Assembly (NCBI RefSeq): GCF_031846515.1
Contig: NZ_JAVRHO010000024.1
Location: forward strand, 1-52,226
DNA length: 52,226 bases
Source of the DNA: Autumnicola lenta
GTDB lineage: Bacteria > Bacteroidota > Bacteroidia > Flavobacteriales > Flavobacteriaceae
Direction of reading: 5' to 3'
Below, one piece after another: positions 45,640-52,226 of this stretch. Numbering within the stretch: position 1 is the stretch's first letter; each line of letters starts with the position of its first letter. The translations under genes were made by a program, and so were the position numbers. The notes beneath the pieces were generated by a model. That model was not told the origin of the DNA and searched no databases. It saw nothing but the letters and a program-made list of their open reading frames with translations.

Positions 45640-45647
45640 CAAAGTTA
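45640..45647 (-). promoter_or_regulatory. -7 box of the riboswitch operon promoter
   Basis: TAACTTTG on the minus strand matches TAnnTTTG exactly, seven bases before the start of the aptamer P1. No clear TTTG -33 box is visible upstream. Confidence 0.55.
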
Positions 45648-45878
45648 AGATTAATCTGTTGGATAATCTTTTTAATTATAACAGTTTTTTAAAATTTTTG
45701 GAGTATACAATTTACAATAGGCAGCATATGTAAGCTTCAAAAATTCGCCTAGATTCTCATTGTGGAAAGCGATTATTTCTGTCATGCTCATCTTTTTTTC
45801 CGGTAAGAAGTTTTTTCTGAAAGCTATTTTGTAAATTAAATCTTTGCTTTTATAAAGCTAATTAAAAGACAACATGTT

Positions 45879-47000
45879 ATGACTACAAGAAGAGATTTTA
45901 TATATAAAACAATGCTTACTTCGGCTGCGACTGTTGCTGCACCTGCTACAGTCTTTGCTTCTGGACCGGGAATTACCTCCCCGTTAACCAACGAAAATAT
46001 GTTACTGGAAAAATTTAGGCCGAAGATGAACTTTGGAATGGGTGGAGTAGGAGCCGGTAATGGCTTTCATGTGAATTCTGATGAAGAAATACGAAATACG
46101 ATGGAAGCTGCATGGAATAATGGGGTAAGACATTTTGATACTTCTCCCTGGTATGGACTGGGAATTAGCGAAAGACGAATGGGAAGCTTTCTTTTCAACA
46201 AAAACCGCGAAGATTATATTTTATCGAGTAAAATTGGACGGATCTTAAAACCTGCTCCGGACTTTGAAAAGAATCCAGGCATATGGAAAGGAAAGCTAAA
46301 TTTTGATTATGCGTATGATTATTCGGCGGAGGGTGTACGTAAATCTGTGGAGGATACTTTACACCGAATGGGTCTCTCATCACTGGACATAGTTTATATC
46401 CATGATCTTTCTCCGGATAATGGCGATATGAAAGAAGATTGGGTTAAATATTTTGAAGTAGCGCAAAAAGGAGCCATGCCAGAACTCATAAAGATGAGGG
46501 AAGAAGGTCTTATTAAAGGCTGGGGTTTTGGTGTAAACACTATAGAACCAATTCTAAAAGCCATTGAAGTAAGTGATCCCGACATTTTTCTCTCCGCAAC
46601 CCAGTATTCCCTAATGCACCATAAAGATGCTTTAAATAAGTTATTTCCTGTTTGTGAAAAGGAAGATATTTCGCTTATGATAGGTGCACCTTTGAATGCA
46701 GGTTTCCTTGCCGGCAAAGACCGTTATAACTACAGTGAAGGAATACCGGATGGTTTTCTAAAGAAGAGGGAGAAAATGAACAATATCGCACAAAATCATG
46801 GTGTGGATTTACGAAGTGCAGCCTTACAATTTTCTGCAGCACCTAAGGTGGTTGCTTCTGTAATTCCCGGAGCAAGTAAACCTTATCAATCTTCTGCCAA
46901 CGCAAAATCTATGAGTGAAACTATTCCGGAGGACTTTTGGAAAGAATTAAAATCTGAGAATTTAATCGCCCAAAATGCACCGGAGCCGCAAGCATCTTAA
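45879..47000 (+). CDS. Tat-exported aldo/keto reductase
   Basis: 373 residues. Twin-arginine signal 'TTRRDFIYKTMLTSAATVAAPATVFA'. Then an AKR domain: 'FGMGGVGAGNGF', catalytic Asp/Tyr in 'HFDTSPWYGLGISERRMG', Lys in 'LSSKIGRILKPAP', His in 'IVYIHDLSPDN', and 'VIPGASKPYQ'. Tat export means the folded protein leaves the cytoplasm with its cofactor. Similar to D-threo-aldose dehydrogenase-like proteins, likely acting on sugars in the periplasm. Confidence 0.85.
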   Translation: MTTRRDFIYKTMLTSAATVAAPATVFASGPGITSPLTNENMLLEKFRPKMNFGMGGVGAGNGFHVNSDEEIRNTMEAAWNNGVRHFDTSPWYGLGISERRMGSFLFNKNREDYILSSKIGRILKPAPDFEKNPGIWKGKLNFDYAYDYSAEGVRKSVEDTLHRMGLSSLDIVYIHDLSPDNGDMKEDWVKYFEVAQKGAMPELIKMREEGLIKGWGFGVNTIEPILKAIEVSDPDIFLSATQYSLMHHKDALNKLFPVCEKEDISLMIGAPLNAGFLAGKDRYNYSEGIPDGFLKKREKMNNIAQNHGVDLRSAALQFSAAPKVVASVIPGASKPYQSSANAKSMSETIPEDFWKELKSENLIAQNAPEPQAS

Positions 47001-47022
47001 TGGAAGGGTTTTTAATGAATGA

Positions 47023-47040
47023 GATGATAATTGCCAAATT
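47023..47040 (+). repeat. Dispersed intergenic element core
   Basis: GATGATAATTGCCAAATT, 23 bp after the aldo/keto reductase stop. Confidence 0.55.
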
Positions 47041-47079
47041 GGATGCTTCCTTCCAGCCGAACTATATTTTCTACCTTGA

Positions 47080-47268
47080 GCTTTTGAAGGGGTTGGGACA
47101 GTTCCTAAGCATCCCTGCTTTTGGCTGATTCCAGGTTATAACGAGCAGGAGTATATTTGGAAAGGAAGGAATTCCTGGTATCTTTTTAAAGATGATCCTG
47201 AATTGATTTATATAAAAAGAAAAAGCCGTCTCACTTTAATAAATGAGGCGGCTTCTTATTATCATTAA
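47080..47268 (+). other. Open stretch that may be a gene remnant
   Basis: A start-less open stretch reads AFEGVGTVPKHPCFWLIPGY, then NEQEYIWKGRNSWYLF and KDDPELIYIKRK, ending TAA at 47266. Its many aromatic residues look protein-like, but it has no usable ATG, contains the terminator and lies in a repeat-bearing gap. I cannot tell a decayed gene end from chance. Confidence 0.2.
47223..47254. terminator. Bidirectional terminator hairpin
   Basis: AAGCCGtCTCA / TGAGgCGGCTT (11-bp stem with a G-T pair), loop CTTTAATAAA, between the convergent aldo/keto reductase and esterase genes. T/A runs on both sides suit both directions. Confidence 0.75.
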
Positions 47269-47311
47269 TTTTCCAGAATTTACTGCGTAACACCAGCAGT
47301 ATTTACATTTA

Positions 47312-49306
47312 CTAATTATTAAAAGCTTCCCTAAGTTCTGCAGCAACAAGATCCTGTGCCTCATCTGCCTGTGGTACCACAGCTCCCATTCCGAAGAATT
47401 CGTGAGTTACACCAATATAAAGTTCATAAGTGGTTTCCACACCGGCATCCTGCAGTTCCTGAGCTAGTTGTTGTCCCTCACTTTGCAGCGGATCTATTTG
47501 AGCACTGATCACCGTACTTGGAGGAAGACCGGTTAAATCTGCATCAACAAGAGAGATTAAAGGATTATCCCCTTCTGCAGGACTGTTAAGATATTTGTCG
47601 AAGAACCACATCATTAGAGGTCTGTTGAGTGGTACAGCATTCTGATATTCGATATATGAAGGTGTATTAAAATCATAATTGGCGATTGGATAGATCAACG
47701 CCTGGTGGACCGGAAGCTGTTCGTTATTATTTCTGGCCATAATACTAACACCTGCGGCCAAATTACCACCTGCACTTTCACCTACCACAGCGACTTCTTC
47801 ACTATTTCCGTTGAAAGAATCTGCATTGTCCAGCGTCCATAAATAAGCAGCATAAGCATCATTATGAGCAGTGGGGAATTTATTTTCCGGTGCCTGGCGA
47901 TATCCCACAGCTACCACAATTGCATCTGCTTTATTAGCCAGTGCTCTAATAGAAGCATCGTAAGTATCTATACCGGCAATGACCCAGCCACCGCCGTGAT
48001 AATAAACAATCACGGGATAATCTTCCCTTCCCGTATCGGGAGTGTAAATACGCCCGTTTATTGCTCCTCCCTCTACAGGAATGGAAATATCGGTGGTGCT
48101 GACGTTCGTATTTGGTATGGGAATGTTGTACTCCTCGATAACATCCATATAGGCATCTGCAAAAGTTGGCTGCAAGCGTGCCTCTTCTGCGGATAAAGTA
48201 TGAAGTGGAGGGAAATCGTAGCTTAGTAATTGCTCAATGACAACCAGCATAGGGTCGGTTATAGAAGGTCCCCATTCCGGAGTTGGTCCTTCAGGTTCCA
48301 ATTCCTGCCCATTACCCATATCGAAAAGAGCGGGAGAATCCTCACTTCCGCAGTTACCTTCCATAAAATGATAATATTCTGTATTATCATCACCGTCATA
48401 TAAATCTCTTATATCTTCATCGGTAATCACTCCGCTGCGTATCAGTCTTTCTTCAGCATCATATTCATCTGATTCCAATAAAGTGATTTCAAAATAATAT
48501 TCATTGTTTCCTTCTGAAGGTAATGTTATACAAAGGGGATCGGCATAGAAATCTCCCTCGCCGTTTACTCCTGTATTGTTCATAGAATCAGACACTATTA
48601 CCTCTCCTCTGGGATTTTGGGAATCTCCACTATAGTGCCAGACATCTACGCTGAAATGTGCAGGGTAATGGCGGCCATTTTCCTCACAAAAATTACCAAA
48701 AATGCAGAATTCTATGAGTTCACTGGCATTGATGTCAAAGAATAGATAGCCATACTCGTTGACAATACGATTATCGAAACAAACCACATCTACACTTACG
48801 TACTTTTTAACACCGGCCCCAAGAGAAATGGCCAAAGGCAGTGCATTATCTACAAAGTTATCGAAGTTTCCGCTACGGGGTGCAATCCAAAGCTCATTGC
48901 CGCTATCATCAAAAACTTTAAAATATTCCAGGACATAGTCGCCGGGATCAAGTTCCAGTTCGTACGAGAACTCAGTGAAATAGTTATCTATTCCATCCCC
49001 GTCGTAATCATCTGGATTAGGGTTAAGATCTACCTGGAGCGGATCTGTCTCGTTTCCTACCGCCCAGGCTCCATCCTGGGAAAGGGCGACCTCCACATAA
49101 GCGGGAATACCATCTGAACAATCAGGAAACTCATCAAATTGTTGTTTAATTGCCGCTCTGTTGTTCACCATGTCGTTCAACAGTGAACCAAAGGATAGCG
49201 TGGCTTTTTCGGGGTTTAAATCATTCGGTCTAGTTTCCTCTTTAGTACAGGAAAACAAGGTTCCCAAAAATACCATCAGGACCAAATACATAGTCATCTT
49301 CTTCAT
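47312..49306 (-). CDS. Lipoprotein with unknown N-terminal domain and HSL-family esterase
   Basis: 664 residues. Lipobox LGTLFSC (Cys20). Residues ~30-350 have no family I recognise; they include a DxDGDG-type calcium loop (PDDYDGDGID), several paired Cys and beta-rich segments (YVLEYFKVFDDSGNE, EYYFEITLLESDEY). Residues ~365-664 are a hormone-sensitive-lipase-type alpha/beta hydrolase: 'VIVYYHGGGWVIAG' (oxyanion HGGGW), 'VAVVGESAGGNLAAG' (nucleophile), 'SAQIDPLQSEGQQLAQEL' (Asp) and 'GVTHEFFGMG' (His). It probably hydrolyses acyl esters on the cell surface. Confidence 0.85.
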   Translation of the reverse strand: MKKMTMYLVLMVFLGTLFSCTKEETRPNDLNPEKATLSFGSLLNDMVNNRAAIKQQFDEFPDCSDGIPAYVEVALSQDGAWAVGNETDPLQVDLNPNPDDYDGDGIDNYFTEFSYELELDPGDYVLEYFKVFDDSGNELWIAPRSGNFDNFVDNALPLAISLGAGVKKYVSVDVVCFDNRIVNEYGYLFFDINASELIEFCIFGNFCEENGRHYPAHFSVDVWHYSGDSQNPRGEVIVSDSMNNTGVNGEGDFYADPLCITLPSEGNNEYYFEITLLESDEYDAEERLIRSGVITDEDIRDLYDGDDNTEYYHFMEGNCGSEDSPALFDMGNGQELEPEGPTPEWGPSITDPMLVVIEQLLSYDFPPLHTLSAEEARLQPTFADAYMDVIEEYNIPIPNTNVSTTDISIPVEGGAINGRIYTPDTGREDYPVIVYYHGGGWVIAGIDTYDASIRALANKADAIVVAVGYRQAPENKFPTAHNDAYAAYLWTLDNADSFNGNSEEVAVVGESAGGNLAAGVSIMARNNNEQLPVHQALIYPIANYDFNTPSYIEYQNAVPLNRPLMMWFFDKYLNSPAEGDNPLISLVDADLTGLPPSTVISAQIDPLQSEGQQLAQELQDAGVETTYELYIGVTHEFFGMGAVVPQADEAQDLVAAELREAFNN

Positions 49307-50321
49307 AATCGATTGTTTTTATGATTAATAATTATTCTAGAATGGTTTATTCTTAATACTTATTTTTAAAAAGGGGATTGGAATGATGGGAATAGTTAGA
49401 ATTTTTTTGTGAAAATTCTGTCGAATAAAACTAAAAAGAAAAGGACAAAGTATCAATGGGGGATTTCCCTTGATTTTTTAAAATAAGTGACTAGTAACAC
49501 CAGTTTTTTCACATATAGCTTTGAATAAAAAGTTATAAACTATCTACTCTTTTGATCAACGTGTTTCACTTAAGTATTTTACACCTGCATGTGATTTACA
49601 GCTAAAAAAATAGTCTATTTATATCAGTTAAATACCACTACAGTTACCTCTCAATTGTGAGGCATTCAGGGCAGAGTAGAGTGCAAAAATTAGGTTTTCA
49701 GCTATTTTTGTTTCAAAAGGTTAGGTCAGTAATCGGACTTTGTGCCGTTACCTATCAGCTAAATAAGGTCGATAATTGCCATTTTTGAGACCTCTTTGCG
49801 ACGGACGAAAATCGGCAAATTTTAGAAGAGTTGCGGCTGCAGTTCACTTCGGGAATAAAAAAAAGCTACCCTTTAGAATCATCACTTAGAATAAACTTAT
49901 CCATAGAATTTGTACTGTCGTTAAACTACGAGAACTCTATGTGTAAAACATCGCTTAATTTTTCATATGTTCTTAAGATGGAAATCCGAAAGTTACAGCT
50001 TAATAAGATATGGGAGTATCTGCTTTTTAACGACATGTATTGACGTAGAAAATCATCATCTTAGCCCCAAAATAAAAATAACAGTTATTCACCATTTATC
50101 TCTGGAGAAGGAGGATGTGTAGATCTCTGTTTCTTGGATATAATTATCTTTATACGAGAGAATAAATGAAGAAAATATGAAGGTGCTTGAAGGAGCAACC
50201 TCAATAGTAGGAAGTGAAAGGTATAAGTTTGGATATTACTGAAGAAGAATGGGTGTTTTAAAACAGTACAGAAGAACCATACTGACAAAGTTGCCTTAAA
50301 GTTTTTTAAAAGTAGATTATC
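49307..50321. other. 1-kb gene-free region
   Basis: AT-rich. It holds a long copy of the dispersed element (49767-49890). A 70-codon frame at 49831-50043 begins inside that element and is not convincing. No tRNA, attachment site or origin is evident. It separates core genes from the accessory right end. Confidence 0.5.
49767..49890 (+). repeat. Long copy of dispersed intergenic element
   Basis: GGTCGATAATTGCCATTTTT, then GAGACCTCTTTGCG, GACGAAAATCGGCAAATTTT and AAAAAAAAGCTACC. Alignable over about 120 bp with 17825-17947. The two core arms (AATTGCC... and ...GGCAAATT) form an imperfect inverted repeat. Confidence 0.7.
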
Positions 50322-51293
50322 TTGGAAAACATAGAAATTTATAAGACCCCTGACGGGATCTCTCAGGTCGAAGTAAAATTTGAGGAGGAGAGCGTTTGGC
50401 TGTCTCAACAACAAATGGCAACTCTTTTTGAACAGACTAAACAAAATATAAGCCTGCATATAAGGAATTGTTATAACGAAGGCGAACTGGAAAAACAGGC
50501 AACCGTCAAGGAATACTTGACAGTTCAAAAAGAAGGTAAAAGAAAAGTAAACCGAAAGATAGAATATTATAACCTCGACGTCATTATATCGGTAGGTTAC
50601 AGGGTTAAATCGAAAAGAGGAACCCAATTTCGTCAATGGGCGACACAACGACTGAAGGATTTTCTCGTGAAGGGATATGCAATTAACCAGAAGCGCTTGG
50701 ATCAACTGGAAAAGGTAGTAGAGGTGATAAATAAGTCTTCAGGAAATCCTGCCTTGCAAGTATCAGAGACAAACGGACTCCTGGAAATTTTAAGTAGGTA
50801 TACCAAGAGTTTCATTATGCTTAACAAATATGATAGCAATGATCTAAGCAATGAGTCCCTGAATTCCGATATCACCTATGAGATTAGCTATTCCGAAGCC
50901 AAAGGAGCCATTCAGGTTTTAAAACAACAGCTTATAGATAAAAACCAGGCAAACAGTATCTTCGGAAATGAAAAGGATCAAGGGTTTAAAAGTTCCCTTC
51001 AAACAATTGTCCAGACTTTTGATGGGCAATACCTATATGGAAGCATAGAAGAACAAGCAGCAAATCTTCTGTATTTTATTGTAAAGAACCATTCGTTTAC
51101 CGATGGGAACAAACGTATTGGAGCATTCCTCTTTATTTGGTTTCTCGAAAAGAATAAGTATTCTTTGAAAACATCAGGAGAACTTAAAATCAACGATAAT
51201 GGACTTACCGCGCTGACATTGCTTATTGCCCAAAGCGATCCGGCAGAAAAAGAATTAATGGTGCAGCTGGTTGTTAATCTTATCAATGAATAA
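50322..51293 (+). CDS. RhuM family protein fused to a Fic/DOC domain
   Basis: 323 residues. The start is TTG 50322: a stop lies three codons upstream and the family starts near 'MENIEIYKTPDG'. Residues 1-~125 are RhuM-like (VKFEEESVWLSQQQMATLFEQTKQNISLHIRN, NLDVIISVGYRVKSKRGTQFRQWATQRLKDFL), a DNA-binding-type domain. Residues ~175-323 are Fic/DOC with 'HSFTDGNKRIGAFLF' (catalytic His257, HxFxDGN[KR]R-type motif), an AMPylation or phosphotransfer site. Such fusions are common in islands. No antitoxin-like gene is next to it. Confidence 0.85.
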   Translation: MENIEIYKTPDGISQVEVKFEEESVWLSQQQMATLFEQTKQNISLHIRNCYNEGELEKQATVKEYLTVQKEGKRKVNRKIEYYNLDVIISVGYRVKSKRGTQFRQWATQRLKDFLVKGYAINQKRLDQLEKVVEVINKSSGNPALQVSETNGLLEILSRYTKSFIMLNKYDSNDLSNESLNSDITYEISYSEAKGAIQVLKQQLIDKNQANSIFGNEKDQGFKSSLQTIVQTFDGQYLYGSIEEQAANLLYFIVKNHSFTDGNKRIGAFLFIWFLEKNKYSLKTSGELKINDNGLTALTLLIAQSDPAEKELMVQLVVNLINE

Positions 51294-51343
51294 TTTTCAC
51301 ATCCTGAACAACATTAGATACAAAAATAAGAGATTCAAGAAAA

Positions 51344-51547
51344 ATGATATTAACCATTTCCACAACACATTTCCCGGCTACTGATCTTGGATTTCTGCTT
51401 CATAAGCATCCAAACCGGTTTCAGTCTATTGATCTTGCTATAGGGAAAGCCCACATATTTTATCCTGAAAGTTCTGATGACAGGACCACCGCTGCCCTGC
51501 TTCTTGACATGGATCCCATTGATATGGTAAAGGGAAAAAGAAAATAC
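51344..51547 (+). pseudogene. hen1: Truncated hen1 (3' RNA ribose 2'-O-methyltransferase), N-terminal part only
   Basis: The first ~68 codons read ILTISTTHFPATDLGFLLHK, 'GKAHIFYPESSDDRTTAALLLDMDPIDMVKG', the conserved start of bacterial Hen1, which with Pnkp repairs cleaved RNA. A full Hen1 has about 450 residues with a C-terminal methyltransferase domain; here homology stops near 51547 and the frame runs on into the antisense of an integrase. So the gene was cut by an insertion or recombination. Starts 51 bp after the RhuM-Fic stop; no Pnkp gene is visible. Confidence 0.8.
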
Positions 51548-52211
51548 AACAGAAAAGGGTTCTCCACTTGGTCAAAGCGAAGTTTAAACCTTTTGGTGGG
51601 GTTTTTCTCAATCCAGTTTAGATGTTCCGCCAGTCGCATTAGCTTCTTAAATCGCTCCATGTGCTTCATAACTCCGTTATTTTGAAGGCTCGATAGTGAG
51701 CGGAGATAACTTTCAAAGCCTAAGGTAAACTGGTAATTGATCTGCTTTAAATAGATATCTGAAGTACGATGTTGTTTTTTCAGGTACTCCTTCAGGTAAT
51801 TCTCTGTAGTCCTGTAATTCTTCATGGTGCCGTACTTCAAGACATCCGACATTTTTTGGTCGTGATAACTTGAAAGATAAAGTAGAGTATAGTGCTGCTG
51901 ATCGGTTCCTAAAAATCGATCTTTATTAAGGTGAGCCGTAATGACCTGATCTTCTTTCAACAAACTATCGTACGCCTTATACAAAAGAGCCTTGGTTTCA
52001 TCCAGTTTTTATTGATTTAATAGCTTTCTGCACTATTGCCTATTATTTTTCCGGCTGATTGGTTCCACCTGTTTACAGGCAAAGTTCGTTTTAAACTAAT
52101 TTCTAATGATTTACTGTTAACGGTCACTCGGGCATAAAGGAGGGCGAGTTCTGGTTGCTTTTTCTTTTTGCGGATGAAAAAAGAAATAGAAAAGGTTTGA
52201 CTGGTACGCAT
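51548..52211 (-). pseudogene. Decayed tyrosine recombinase (integrase), lacking its catalytic domain
   Basis: Minus strand. N-terminal arm-binding part MRTSQTFSISFFIRKKKKQP, 'ELALLYARVTVNSKSLEISLKRTLPVNRWNQ' runs to TAA at 52017-52019. The next part is only readable after a one-base shift near 52005 (an A run): '..ALLYKAYDSLLKEDQVITAHLNKDRFLG', then 'YRTTENYLKEYL' and 'YQFTLGFESYLRSL' of the SAM-like domain, to 'FKLRFDQVENPFL' near 51548. The C-terminal catalytic domain (R..HxxR..Y) is missing where the hen1 fragment begins. Inactive remnant of a mobile element. Confidence 0.8.
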
Positions 52212-52226
52212 TGCTTGATCGCTTTA

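Noticed and set aside
49831..50043. Plus-strand frame of 70 codons
   Set aside because: Starts in the long dispersed element copy; no motif and poor coding character.
50085..50705. Minus-strand frame of 206 codons
   Set aside because: Mostly antisense to the well-supported RhuM-Fic gene.

Overview
The window looks like a chromosomal segment of a marine or sediment-type Flavobacteriaceae bacterium (Bacteroidota), perhaps near Gramella or Salegentibacter; the genus is a guess. Support: AT-rich DNA, exact TAnnTTTG-type -7 promoter boxes, a TonB receptor with an STN domain next to a DUF4249 lipoprotein, the Bacteroidota-style fusion of a CusA-type RND pump with a TolC-like domain, and lipoproteins and Tat proteins typical of the group.

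Layout. 1-2180 is accessory: the tail of a ParE/RelE-like toxin, a secreted CxC protein and a truncated serine hydrolase, separated by ~110-bp imperfect palindromes that look like integron attC sites. A nucleoside-hydrolase-like secreted protein follows (2181-3026). 3214-7398 holds an unusual compact cassette: a peptidoglycan hydrolase, a full-length contractile tail sheath protein, a DUF5995 protein and a patatin phospholipase, with no other tail genes. 7431-7992 is a 255-bp tandem repeat. 8231-11003 carries a GH10 xylanase and a GH43 glycosidase broken by one in-frame stop. Then come katE, glgP, a secreted unknown, tRNA-Arg(TCT), a small unknown and manA. 19881-21210 is a tandem array with higher-order structure (187/188/190-bp monomers repeated as a 565-bp trimer). 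21262-23842 has an aldo/keto reductase and a deoC-deoD operon.

24138-30623 is a four-gene cell-envelope operon (secreted unknown, STN TonB receptor, DUF4249 lipoprotein, MG2-like protein). Next are a VOC lipoprotein, a sugar porter, a PfkB fructokinase, a diacylglycerol-kinase-like enzyme and surE. 36100-42706 is a metal-efflux operon (Cys/His-rich small protein, RND-TolC fusion, adaptor lipoprotein, CDF-like protein). 42773-45647 on the minus strand is a TPP-riboswitch-controlled operon (methyltransferase, AIR-synthase-like enzyme, divergent ThiE-like protein, Trm112-like zinc protein). A Tat aldo/keto reductase and a large esterase lipoprotein follow. The right end is again accessory: a RhuM-Fic fusion, then a hen1 gene cut off after about 68 codons and abutting a decayed tyrosine integrase.

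A short intergenic element with core AATTGCCATTTT recurs at more than a dozen sites, including both tandem arrays and the start codon region of one gene. The most promising candidates for undescribed biology are the orphan sheath-DUF5995-patatin cassette and the TPP-riboswitch operon containing a methyltransferase with a possible Trm112-type partner.
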